NCBI GenBank assembly: GCA_002869015.1
Contig: PKTT01000066.1
Location: 1 to 32,849 of the forward strand
Reading direction: 5' to 3'
DNA: 32,849 nt
DNA from: Deltaproteobacteria bacterium
Lineage (GTDB): Bacteria > Desulfobacterota > Deferrisomatia > Deferrisomatales > BM512
The notes under the pieces were generated by a model. That model saw nothing but the letters and a program-made list of their open reading frames with translations, was not told the DNA's origin and searched no databases. The translations under genes were made by a program, and so were the position numbers. Of this stretch, positions 1-7,749 are shown one piece after another. The number at the start of each line of letters is the position of its first letter. The first letter of the stretch is position 1.

Positions 1-1112
1 AGCTCGCTCCAATAGTCACTTACTCGGACTATCTTGCCGCTTGGGTCGATGGAGTGGAGCATAGCGGGGGTCTGGTTGTAGAGTGTGCGAAAGCGCTCTT
101 CATTTTGCCGCAGCGCCGCCTCGGCGTTTCTGCGCTGCAACACCTCGGTTGAGGCCCGGCGGTAGAGTATCCCGACCGAGACACAAATTAAGAGTATGAG
201 CGGAAGCACAAGCGGGCGGTTCTCTGAATAGAGGGGCTTTAGATAATTAAGATAATCGTAATCCGACTCAAGGAGGATCTGCACGCTCCATCCGGGAAAA
301 CGCTCAACCTCCCTCCTGTAGACGAGATATTTCTTCCCCTCCCTGTCATAAGCGGTATCCGCCGCAGGAAAGGAGAAGCCGGACCACTGCCAGGGCCCTG
401 CCCCGAATTGCCTCGAAGCTGCCAACTCACTTTGGGTTTCAGGAGACATCTTTCTATCTGATGTGAGGATATATTTAGGGGATGACGAAGCGAAGATTAG
501 CCCACTGGGCGCGGTGAGGAATATAAGCTCCCCGCTTCCTGTCGAGAAGAGCTCTTCGAGCCGCTCCATTCTATCCTTGATTACTACAACGCCTATCGGC
601 TCAAGCCGCTTATCGCTGTGGACCGGATAGCTGAAGTAGACACCACGCTTTAGAGAAGTAGTACCAAGCGCAAGGTATGTGCGTGGCGTCGAGCGCATAG
701 CGAATTGGAAATAGGGCCTGAATTTGAAATTTTGCCCGACGAAGGAGTCAGCATCAAAACGGTTGGAGGATGCTATCGTCTTTCCCTTCGAGTCCATAAG
801 GTAGCAGACATCGACGCCAAGGGATGAATTGAAGTGGTCGAGCACCTTATTGGCGGCTTTTATCTCGGCCTCCCCCTGGTCGATTAGCGCCGCCTCCAAC
901 TGCTCCATACCCGCCAGAGCGCTAACCGGTTTTAACTGCTCTGAGAGAAAAGCGGAGAGCTTTATGCGCATCGCCTCCGCCTTAGACTCCCCCTCCTCCC
1001 GCGCTTGCGACAAAAAGCTGGCCTGAAGCGAGGTATAGTGGACATACACGCCTATCAGCGAGGAGATAAAAGCAAGCAGCGCTAGAAGGAAGAGTGTCGT
1101 TTTTAATCTCAT
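1..1112 (-). CDS. Membrane sensor protein with periplasmic Cache-like domain and PAS domain (5' part, cut by window edge)
   Basis: The open frame runs from an ATG at 1112 to the left edge without a stop, giving about 370 codons. A membrane segment lies at residues 4-22, and a long extracytoplasmic region follows. A second membrane segment around residues 293-312 (LVLPLILLICVSVGILY) leads into a short coiled-coil linker (EAALRQNEERFRTLYNQTP). A PAS domain then begins (MLHSIDPSGKIVRVSDYW) and is truncated by the window. The layout and the motifs in the extracytoplasmic part (SSNRFDADSFVGQNFKFRPYF) match dCache sensors of the DctB type. Those sense small organic ligands outside the membrane and signal through a kinase or diguanylate cyclase. 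The output domain is outside the window, so histidine kinase or GGDEF protein cannot be decided. It is divergent from the universal stress gene, with 82 bases between the two starts. Confidence 0.8.
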   Translation of the reverse strand, partial: MRLKTTLFLLALLAFISSLIGVYVHYTSLQASFLSQAREEGESKAEAMRIKLSAFLSEQLKPVSALAGMEQLEAALIDQGEAEIKAANKVLDHFNSSLGVDVCYLMDSKGKTIASSNRFDADSFVGQNFKFRPYFQFAMRSTPRTYLALGTTSLKRGVYFSYPVHSDKRLEPIGVVVIKDRMERLEELFSTGSGELIFLTAPSGLIFASSSPKYILTSDRKMSPETQSELAASRQFGAGPWQWSGFSFPAADTAYDREGKKYLVYRREVERFPGWSVQILLESDYDYLNYLKPLYSENRPLVLPLILLICVSVGILYRRASTEVLQRRNAEAALRQNEERFRTLYNQTPAMLHSIDPSGKIVRVSDYWSE

Positions 1113-1123
1113 CTCTTTATTCT

Positions 1124-1153
1124 TTTACATGGCGTTTAGCTCTGGCATATTTA
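1124..1153 (+). promoter_or_regulatory. Possible sigma-70 promoter of the universal stress protein gene
   Basis: TTTACA (1124-1129) and TATTTA (1148-1153) are separated by 18 bases in the short divergent gap. Both are moderate matches to the -35 and -10 consensus. A GGAGGG ribosome site follows before the ATG at 1195. Confidence 0.3.
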
Positions 1154-1194
1154 AATCTTAAGGGTCGCAACCGCTTCAAATTGGAGGGCTCCAA

Positions 1195-1707
1195 ATGTTG
1201 CCCAGCTTCAAGAATATCCTATATTGCACGATGATAGGTCCAAACTCACCCTATATCTTCAAACACGCGCTAGCCCTTTCGGAGCTTTCGGGGGGCAAAA
1301 TACATATAATTCACGTCATGGAGGCGCTTTCTCCAAGGCAGGAGGAGCTTGTTGAGCACTTCGTCTCCCGCTCTCTGATTGAACAACTTCATAAAAATGA
1401 TGTTGAAGAGGCAAAGGAGCGCTTAAAAAAACGACTCATCGCCCTATGCCCCTCCGAGGATGGCGACAACATTTCCGCGATGATAGCCTCTATCTCCATA
1501 GTCTCTGGAAAGCCCACCGAGGAGATACTAAAAAAAGCCGATGAAATTGAGGCGGATTTTATTGTAATGGGTGCCACCTCCACGCACTCCATATTTCAGA
1601 AGGTTATCGGCAATACAGCACAAAATATTGTCTCCCAGGCCAAGGTTCCCGTACTCACGGTGCAGGTACCCGAGGGATTCCAGCTAAAGGGAGTCTCCGA
1701 TATATGA
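1195..1707 (+). CDS. Universal stress protein (UspA family)
   Basis: This 170-residue single-domain protein has the Usp fold. The N-terminal strand (FKNILYCTMIGPNSPYIFKH) leads into the helix, and a C-terminal nucleotide-loop region follows (residues 123-155, ending in KVPVLTV). The ATP-binding Usp motif is G-x2-G-x9-G-[ST]; here it reads GATS-x9-GN at residues 126-140. The second Gly is Ser and the last S/T is Asn, so ATP binding is doubtful. The ATG at 1195 has a GGAGGG ribosome site about 9 bases upstream. Its stop overlaps the start of the HNH gene (ATGA at 1704-1707), so the two are probably translationally coupled. The specific stress function is unknown. Confidence 0.85.
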   Translation: MLPSFKNILYCTMIGPNSPYIFKHALALSELSGGKIHIIHVMEALSPRQEELVEHFVSRSLIEQLHKNDVEEAKERLKKRLIALCPSEDGDNISAMIASISIVSGKPTEEILKKADEIEADFIVMGATSTHSIFQKVIGNTAQNIVSQAKVPVLTVQVPEGFQLKGVSDI

Positions 1708-2096
1708 GCGCTGAAAAAGATAATCGGGCTGAGGAGGCGGTAAGAGCGTTAAAGGGTGAGAAACGCCCGGAGGGGTATAGGGAAAAATCACTCAGGATAC
1801 ATGGCAACGTATGCGCCAGATGCATGAGGGAGTTTACGGGCAAAAACCTAAAACTCCTTACGGTTCACCATAAAGATGGAGACCATGACAACAACCCGCA
1901 GGATGGCTCCAACTGGGAAAACCTTTGCATCTATTGCCATGAGGAGGAGCACTCAAGGGAGCTTCTCGGTGATTACGAAGATGGCACTTCAAGCGCCAAG
2001 AAGGATGAGCATAGGGTTGTGCACTCCTCTGGCGGGGAGGAAAGTGGTTCGATGGGAGCGCTTGGGGCGCTACTTAAAGAGGCGCTAAAAAAGTAG
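1704..2096 (+). CDS. Small HNH nuclease-like zinc protein (YajD type)
   Basis: This 130-residue protein carries a compact HNH/zinc module. It has a first Cys pair, C37-x2-C40 (NVCARC), then H55-H56 in TVHHKDGDHDNNP, N70 in GSNWENL, and a closing C75-x2-C78-H79. This is the arrangement of the E. coli YajD family of HNH proteins. The family fold is that of metal-dependent endonucleases, but the physiological substrate is not established. The C-terminal 40 residues are low-complexity (Gly, Ser, Glu) and end in LLKEALKK. The ATG overlaps the TGA of the preceding universal stress gene, which indicates a two-gene transcript. The gene converges with the downstream minus-strand gene across only 5 bases, and no terminator hairpin is visible there. 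Confidence 0.8.
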   Translation: MSAEKDNRAEEAVRALKGEKRPEGYREKSLRIHGNVCARCMREFTGKNLKLLTVHHKDGDHDNNPQDGSNWENLCIYCHEEEHSRELLGDYEDGTSSAKKDEHRVVHSSGGEESGSMGALGALLKEALKK

Positions 2097-2101
2097 GGGC
2101 G

Positions 2102-3178
2102 CTACTCAGAGGGGATACGCACTACCAGCCGAAGGCCATTATCGCTTGCGCGTGATATAGGGTCGGAGCCCTCTCTAGCAGTGGTCATCAGGGCGCCATA
2201 TCCCGTCGACCATGCGCCGCCTTTAATTACCCTGTATTTACGCTCCTCGGGATATTCCGGCTCTCCCGAACTCTTTGGCGAGTAAAGGTCTTTACACCAC
2301 TCCCAGACATTTCCGCTCATGTCATAAACACCAAGGCCGTTTGCGCGCTTGCTCCCTACTTTATGAGTTTTGTTCTCCGCGTTGCCAATACACCAGGAGA
2401 ATTCACATATATTTTCGCTGTCATTGGTCCCCGCCCACCTCCAGTTTCTCCCCCGTGAACGGGCTGCGTACTCCCATTGGTCCTCAGTTGGCAAGGCCGC
2501 CTTCAGCGAAGTGGCTTCATTGAAGCGCCTTACAAACTCCGAAGCCTCATTCCATGAGACATTCTCTACAGGATTATCAGGAGAGGCATCGAATTTGGAG
2601 GGGTTCGTCCCCATTATCTTTGACCACTCCCCCTGGGTAACCTCGTACTTACCTATGTAGAAGGAGTCGACCCAGACCTTCTTCCTGTATCCCTTATAGT
2701 TGACGGTAAAGGACCCTCCGGGGACAAAGATAAATTTCATACCGGTAACAGTGTCGAAGATTGCCCTTTTTCGTTCCGGTATCGGGGGCATGGCGATGGC
2801 ATCGGCGACAGCCATAGCGGATTTTTTGCAGGCACCTTCACCCTCCGGTATAAACGCATGCCGCCCATAAAGGGTCTGTCCCGTAACAGAGTCCAGGGCT
2901 GTAATCGTTGCAAATAAGTTCTCGCCGCTCTTCCAGTACTCCCCCTTTACCACAACGTCAGGGATAACATCATCGATGTCTCGCCTTACAACATCGCATC
3001 CTAAATTTTCAAGGGTCGTGGCAAGTACGTTCTCAACATCGCAGGGGCTTGTCAGATCCATCGAAGCGTCAAACTCTCCCACTAGTATAAGCTCGGCGTG
3101 AACACTTCCGGGAAACCAAAGGGCCAAAAAAATAAACAAGACCAAAAAGGTAGAGGTGGAAAGACGGACGATTCTCAT
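2102..3178 (-). CDS. Secreted formylglycine-generating-enzyme-like (SUMF1/FGE-sulfatase domain) protein
   Basis: A signal peptide (MRIVRLSTSTFLVLFIFLAL, then cleavage after VHA) precedes a roughly 95-residue N-terminal domain and then a C-terminal FGE-sulfatase domain. Typical landmarks of that domain are FVPGGSF, DSFYIGKYEVTQGEW, NPVENVSWNEA, LPTEDQWEYAAR, GLGVYDMSGNVWEWCKD and a final VIKGGAW...GLRLVVR. In true formylglycine-generating enzymes two Cys lie near the end of the domain, in the GGSW...C....C region. Here that stretch (GGAWSTGYGALMTTAREG) has none, so sulfatase activation is unlikely. A binding or lectin-like role, as in many bacterial family members, is more plausible. The start at 3178 has GGGG six bases upstream; the in-frame ATG at 3190 has no ribosome site. 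A promoter for it is not obvious. Confidence 0.8.
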   Translation of the reverse strand: MRIVRLSTSTFLVLFIFLALWFPGSVHAELILVGEFDASMDLTSPCDVENVLATTLENLGCDVVRRDIDDVIPDVVVKGEYWKSGENLFATITALDSVTGQTLYGRHAFIPEGEGACKKSAMAVADAIAMPPIPERKRAIFDTVTGMKFIFVPGGSFTVNYKGYRKKVWVDSFYIGKYEVTQGEWSKIMGTNPSKFDASPDNPVENVSWNEASEFVRRFNEATSLKAALPTEDQWEYAARSRGRNWRWAGTNDSENICEFSWCIGNAENKTHKVGSKRANGLGVYDMSGNVWEWCKDLYSPKSSGEPEYPEERKYRVIKGGAWSTGYGALMTTAREGSDPISRASDNGLRLVVRIPSE

Positions 3179-3259
3179 CAAAAACCCCATTGAATTACTA
3201 GAACTTAAGGTGCTTCCTCGATTTTTTGATCCTACAGTAAAGCCTCAAAGTGACGATCC

Positions 3260-3299
3260 GTCAAGGGCCGATCTTCGCAAGGAGCATCCCTCCCTTGAC
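3260..3299. repeat. Perfect 8-bp inverted repeat upstream of htpG, overlapping its -35 box
   Basis: GTCAAGGG (3260-3267) is repeated in inverse as CCCTTGAC (3292-3299). The spacing is 24 bases, and the right arm overlaps the TTGACA -35 hexamer of htpG. It does not resemble the CIRCE element. It could be an operator half-site pair or chance. Confidence 0.4.
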
Positions 3300-3322
3300 A
3301 GAGAGAGGTTGATGGTTATCTT
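3295..3322 (+). promoter_or_regulatory. Sigma-70-type promoter of htpG
   Basis: A consensus TTGACA (3295-3300) is followed after 16 bases by TATCTT (3317-3322), placing transcription start near 3330. No convincing heat-shock sigma (RpoH) promoter was seen in the 170-base gap. A GGAGAG ribosome site precedes the ATG at 3364. Confidence 0.5.
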
Positions 3323-3363
3323 GCCCTAAACCTGAACCACTGAAACAAATGGAGAGATGAGAG

Positions 3364-5289
3364 ATGGCAGCAAAGAAATCGACTAGAAAATTTCGCACAG
3401 AGGTGGCTGAGCTACTTGACCTAATCATCCATTCCCTTTACTCTAACAAGGATATTTTTCTTCGTGAGCTTATATCCAACGCCTCCGATGCGCTGGATAA
3501 ACTTACCTTCGAGGCGCAGACAAGGCCGGAGCTTTTTGCCGAGGGAGAAACTCTCAAAGACTTAGAGATTGAGCTCATCCCCGATGAAGAGGCCGGCACC
3601 CTTGAGGTCAGGGACAACGGTATTGGCATGAGCTTTGAGGAAGTCGTAGAAAATATCGGCACCATAGCAAAGAGCGGAACCGCGAGCTTTGCCGCTGCCA
3701 TAAAGGAAGCCAAGGAGAAATCAGCCCTTGCGCCGGAGCTCATCGGTCAGTTCGGCGTCGGCTTTTACTCAGCTTTCATGGTAGCGGATAGGATAACGCT
3801 CATTACCCGCGCCGCCGATGCCCCAAGCGGCGTAAAGTGGGAATCTGCGGGGGATGGCTCCTACACCATCGAGGAGGTGGAAAAGAGCGAGCGGGGCACC
3901 CGCGTCATCCTTAAGCTGCGCAAGCCGGAGGAGGGCGAGCCTGACTGGACCCGCGAATGGACTTTGCGCGACACCGTAAAGCGCCACTCGGATTTCGTCT
4001 CCTACCCAATCACGATGATGGTCACACGTCAAATGCCCCAACTGGACGAAGAGGGCAAGCCCATCGAGGGGAGCACCAAGGAAGAGCGCAAAAAAGATGT
4101 GCTGAACTCTATGAAGGCTATCTGGGCAAGGCCAAAGAGCGAGGTGACAGCGGAGGAGTACAACGATTTTTATAAGCACCTCTCCCACGACTGGTCCGAC
4201 CCCCTCACCCATCTGCACCTGAAGCTTGAGGGCGCTACGGAGTTTGACGCGCTGCTCTTTATACCCGAGCGCCGCCCGATGGACCTCTTCATGCCGGAGA
4301 TGAGGCACGGCGTCCAGCTCTACTGTAAACGGGTCTTTATCATGGATGAGCTAAAAGAGCTCCTGCCATCATACCTTCGTTTCGTGCGCGGGGTGGTGGA
4401 TTCCGCTGATCTAAGCCTCAATGTTTCAAGGGAGATATTACAAGAGGACCGGGTTGTCCGCGCCATCAGAAAGGCGCTGATAGGAAAGCTACTCTCCCAT
4501 ATTTCAGAGCTTGACGATGAGACCTTCCTCAAGTTCTACAAGGAATTCGGGATTGTACTAAAAGAGGGGATACACACTGACTTTGAGAACAGGCAAAAGA
4601 TCGCAAAGCTCATTCGCTTCAAAACTACGACCTCGGGTGAGGAGCTTAAGAGCCTTGATGATTATATAGCGGATATGGCCGATGGCGAGGATACCATCTA
4701 CTACCTGACCGGCGACAACCCGGCAACAATAGCAAAGAGCCCACACCTTGAGGCGCTTAAAAAACGAGGCGTCGAGGTGCTGTTGATGACAGACCCCGTA
4801 GACGAATTCGTTGTGGACGCTCTAGGTGAGTATGAGGGCAAGAAGTTACGCTCTGCGGAGAAGGGCGACCTCGGCGAGGAAACACCGGAGGAACAGCAGG
4901 CAGCTGAAAAAGAAGCTACCCCATTCATGGAGAGGCTAAAGGAAGCGCTCACTGAGAAGGTAACTGAGGTTAAAGCATCCCGCAGGCTAACCGACTCCGC
5001 CGCCTGTCTTGTCTCGGGGGAGGACCAGGCAAGCGCCCTGATGGCAAAGATGATGCGCGCATCGGGCCACACCTTTGGAGATGAGAAAAGAACCCTTGAG
5101 GTAAATCTGGGGCACCCGCTAATCACCTCGGTCAAGGAGCTTTATGAGAGTGACGCCGGTGACGAAAAGATAGGCGAATACGCTGAATTGATTTACGATC
5201 TTGCCCTCCTCGGAGAGGGGGGTCGCCTATCGGACCCGGCTGACTTTGCCCGGAAGGTAAGTGATTTGGCGGCAAAAGCCATTAAATAA
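3364..5289 (+). CDS. htpG: Chaperone protein HtpG (Hsp90)
   Basis: This cytosolic ATP-dependent chaperone has 641 residues, close to the usual bacterial length. The N-terminal GHKL ATPase domain is intact, with catalytic E35 and N39 in ELISNASDALDK. DNGIGM is at 84-89, and the lid glycine box GQFGVGFYSAFMVADR begins at 128. The middle domain contains LPSYLRFVRGVVDSADLSLNVSRE, which carries the conserved catalytic-loop Arg and the NVSRE motif of Hsp90. The C-terminal dimerisation domain is present (LEVNLGHPLI...LYDLALLGEGG). The N-terminus is led by a short basic stretch (MAAKKSTRKF). A GGAGAG ribosome site lies just upstream of the ATG. It is followed by a hairpin and then ptsP on the same strand. 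Confidence 0.97.
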   Translation: MAAKKSTRKFRTEVAELLDLIIHSLYSNKDIFLRELISNASDALDKLTFEAQTRPELFAEGETLKDLEIELIPDEEAGTLEVRDNGIGMSFEEVVENIGTIAKSGTASFAAAIKEAKEKSALAPELIGQFGVGFYSAFMVADRITLITRAADAPSGVKWESAGDGSYTIEEVEKSERGTRVILKLRKPEEGEPDWTREWTLRDTVKRHSDFVSYPITMMVTRQMPQLDEEGKPIEGSTKEERKKDVLNSMKAIWARPKSEVTAEEYNDFYKHLSHDWSDPLTHLHLKLEGATEFDALLFIPERRPMDLFMPEMRHGVQLYCKRVFIMDELKELLPSYLRFVRGVVDSADLSLNVSREILQEDRVVRAIRKALIGKLLSHISELDDETFLKFYKEFGIVLKEGIHTDFENRQKIAKLIRFKTTTSGEELKSLDDYIADMADGEDTIYYLTGDNPATIAKSPHLEALKKRGVEVLLMTDPVDEFVVDALGEYEGKKLRSAEKGDLGEETPEEQQAAEKEATPFMERLKEALTEKVTEVKASRRLTDSAACLVSGEDQASALMAKMMRASGHTFGDEKRTLEVNLGHPLITSVKELYESDAGDEKIGEYAELIYDLALLGEGGRLSDPADFARKVSDLAAKAIK

Positions 5290-5301
5290 AGCGTTAGCGT
5301 G

Positions 5302-5324
5302 AAGGGGAGCCAAAGGTTCCCCTT
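5302..5324 (+). terminator. Hairpin after htpG, probable weak terminator
   Basis: AAGGGGAGCC (5302-5311) pairs with GGTTCCCCTT (5315-5324) through one G-T wobble, leaving a 3-base loop 12 bases after the htpG stop. The following bases (CATTGCTTTATA) are only moderately T-rich, so termination may be partial. Confidence 0.45.
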
Positions 5325-5392
5325 CATTGCTTTATACCCTGCCCACCTCTCTGTTAAACTCGTTTCATATAAACCCCATCAAAGGCCCCAAC

Positions 5393-7651
5393 GTGACAGA
5401 GAACAAGGAACTTGTCCTCCTGGAGGATATATCAGCGATAATCGCAGGTTCCCATGAGGTCGAAAAAACCCTCGACCGTATAACGGAGCTTATTACCTCG
5501 CGCCTTGGCGTAGACGTATGCACCATCTACGCCCATGAGGGCGACGAGCTAATTTTAAAAGCTACGAGGGGTCTCTTGCCTGAAGCGGTGGGTAAGGTAT
5601 CAATGTCCGTGGGAGAAGGGCTGACGGGGGCGACCTTCCGCTCGGGCACACCCCTTAATGTTCAGGATGCCGATGAACATCCCGACTTTAAATTCTTCCC
5701 CGGCATAGGCGAGGACGCTCTTGGCAGTTACCTTGGCATTCCCCTTATACACCGGGGCAAGACAATCGGCGTGCTCTCTGTGCAGACTAAGGTTCACCGT
5801 ACCTTCAGCCCCAATGAAGTAAGGATGATGGTGGCGGCGGCGGGGCAACTCTCCGGGATTATTGAGGCGGTAATTCACAACAAGGAGGAGAAGCCAGGTG
5901 GCTCCGCTCGCAGGGATTCATTCCTGAGGGGGACCCCGGCTTCCGGCGGTTGTGGTCGCGGACAACTCCTTGTGATGACCGACGAAATGGACCTCGACGC
6001 ACTTGGAGAATGCCCCTGCGAATCCATGGAGGAGGCACTGGAGCACTTCGAGGAAGCCCTTTTGAAGGCGGAGGAAGAGGTCAAGGTGATACACGACCAT
6101 GTCTCCTCCGCCCTCGGCAAAGAGGAGGGGGCTATCTTCCACGCGCACCTTATGATGCTTAGAGACGAACACCTGCGCGATAAAGTAAGGATATTGATAA
6201 AAAACGGCGCGGGACCAGTCGCAGCTGTTGTGCGGGTGGCGCACGAATATATCGATGCCTTTCTCGCTATTGAGGATCCATATCTTAGAGAGAGGGCAAG
6301 CGATGTACGAGACATCGCCCATAGAGTTGTCTCCCACCTTAGGCCAGAGGGGGGCGACAGCGAAACAAACTTTGATAGCCCCGTTATTGTCGTAGCTGTA
6401 GACCTCACCCCGTCACAGGCGTCACAGATTATACAGCCCAACCTGAAGGGGGTAGTCCTCCTTAAAGGGGGAGTTAACTCCCACACCTCCATACTCTGCC
6501 GTTCAGCCGGGATTCCGGCTATCGCCGGAGCGGGGGGTGAAGTAGATGAGACCCTCACTGGCTCTGAGGGGATAATTGACGGAAATACCGGAATCCTCTA
6601 CATAGACCCGTCACCACACATCGTGGAGGAATACTCCAGGCTGGAGGATGACCTTCGAGAGCTGGATGAGGAGCTAAGGGCGCACCTTAACGAGGAGGTA
6701 AAGACCCTCGACGGAGAAAAGGTAAATCTTCAAGGAAACGCGGCGCTTTTGAGCGATGTGCCAAGAATTGTCGAGTTTGGGGCCGCAGGGATAGGGCTCT
6801 ATCGCACCGAGTTTCCCTTTCTAATACGAACGGATTTGCCTGACGAGGAGACTCAATACGAGATTTACTCGCGCGCTGTCAAAGGCATGGAGGGCCTCCC
6901 GATAACCTTCCGCACCCTTGATATCGGCGGAGACAAGCCCCTCCCCTACATGCCGATAACCCACGAGGAGAACCCCCAGCTGGGATGGCGCTCCATCAGA
7001 ATATCTTTTTCCATGGAGGAACTATTCAGGGTACAGGTGCGCGCCCTTTTGCGAGCATCCGAGCATGGTCCCATTAGGATTATGTTCCCCATGGTCACCG
7101 ACCCGGGAGAGCTAAAAAAGGCTCGCCTCATAGTCGAGGAGGAGCGCGAGAGGGCCGCCATACCAGAGGAAAGGGAGATTCCAATCGGGGCTATGATGGA
7201 GGTGCCCGCTGCGGTGGTACTCATAGATCAACTCGCGAAATACGCGGATTTTTTCTCCATCGGCTCAAACGATCTTGCGCAGTACATACTAGCGGTGGAT
7301 AGGGGCAATGCAATAATAGGGCACCTCTATGACACTATGCACCCGGCGGTTATGAGAACAATTTCAACTATTGCAGAGGCTTCCGCGAAGAGCGGCACCC
7401 ACCTCGGAATCTGCGGCGAGCTATCAGGCAAACCCCTTGGCGTAGCGGCGCTTATAGCTCTCGGTTTAAGAGATTTTTCCGCTACCCCCTCTGCGCTTAT
7501 GAAAATACGCCGTCTGCTTCAATGCATTGATGCGAAGAAGCTTTCTGATTTAAAACCCTTAATTCTCTCTGCCAGTTCGCCGGATGAAGTTCGTGGCGTT
7601 GTAAGAGACCTGCTTGAAAAGGGCGGCGTGCCGGAGATGTTGTGGCGCTGA
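5393..7651 (+). CDS. ptsP: Phosphoenolpyruvate-protein phosphotransferase PtsP (EI-Ntr, GAF + enzyme I)
   Basis: The product is the first phosphotransfer protein of the nitrogen-related PTS: it autophosphorylates from PEP and passes phosphate to an HPr-like protein. Residues 1-150 form a GAF domain (CTIYAHEG, GEGLTGATFRSG, YLGIPLIHRGKTIGVLSVQ). The enzyme I part follows, with the swivelling domain carrying the phospho-acceptor His364 in GGVNSHTSILCRSAGIP. The PEP-binding barrel has FRTLDIGGDKPLPYM, FFSIGSNDLAQYILAVDR and the active-site Cys674 in HLGICGELSGKP. I use GTG at 5393 (752 residues), which has AAAGG seven bases upstream. The frame is open back to a TTG at 5327, but that lies against the htpG hairpin. 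No NPr or EIIA partner is in the window. GAF sensing of nitrogen signals is known for the family. Confidence 0.93.
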   Translation: MTENKELVLLEDISAIIAGSHEVEKTLDRITELITSRLGVDVCTIYAHEGDELILKATRGLLPEAVGKVSMSVGEGLTGATFRSGTPLNVQDADEHPDFKFFPGIGEDALGSYLGIPLIHRGKTIGVLSVQTKVHRTFSPNEVRMMVAAAGQLSGIIEAVIHNKEEKPGGSARRDSFLRGTPASGGCGRGQLLVMTDEMDLDALGECPCESMEEALEHFEEALLKAEEEVKVIHDHVSSALGKEEGAIFHAHLMMLRDEHLRDKVRILIKNGAGPVAAVVRVAHEYIDAFLAIEDPYLRERASDVRDIAHRVVSHLRPEGGDSETNFDSPVIVVAVDLTPSQASQIIQPNLKGVVLLKGGVNSHTSILCRSAGIPAIAGAGGEVDETLTGSEGIIDGNTGILYIDPSPHIVEEYSRLEDDLRELDEELRAHLNEEVKTLDGEKVNLQGNAALLSDVPRIVEFGAAGIGLYRTEFPFLIRTDLPDEETQYEIYSRAVKGMEGLPITFRTLDIGGDKPLPYMPITHEENPQLGWRSIRISFSMEELFRVQVRALLRASEHGPIRIMFPMVTDPGELKKARLIVEEERERAAIPEEREIPIGAMMEVPAAVVLIDQLAKYADFFSIGSNDLAQYILAVDRGNAIIGHLYDTMHPAVMRTISTIAEASAKSGTHLGICGELSGKPLGVAALIALGLRDFSATPSALMKIRRLLQCIDAKKLSDLKPLILSASSPDEVRGVVRDLLEKGGVPEMLWR

Positions 7652-7664
7652 TTAGCCCCCTTCC

Positions 7665-7693
7665 TTGCACTTTTCAAAACCCCAACATAAAAT
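7665..7693 (+). promoter_or_regulatory. Sigma-70 promoter ahead of the isoprenoid-synthase-like gene
   Basis: TTGCAC (7665-7670) and TAAAAT (7688-7693) are separated by exactly 17 bases in the 98-base gap after ptsP. A small C5/G5 hairpin (7717-7721 with 7728-7732) lies in the leader. GGAG precedes the ATG at 7750 by 9 bases. Confidence 0.55.
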
Positions 7694-7749
7694 GAGCGGA
7701 CTTAAATACACACTCTCCCCCCTTAGCGGGGGTCACGGAGAATAATATA

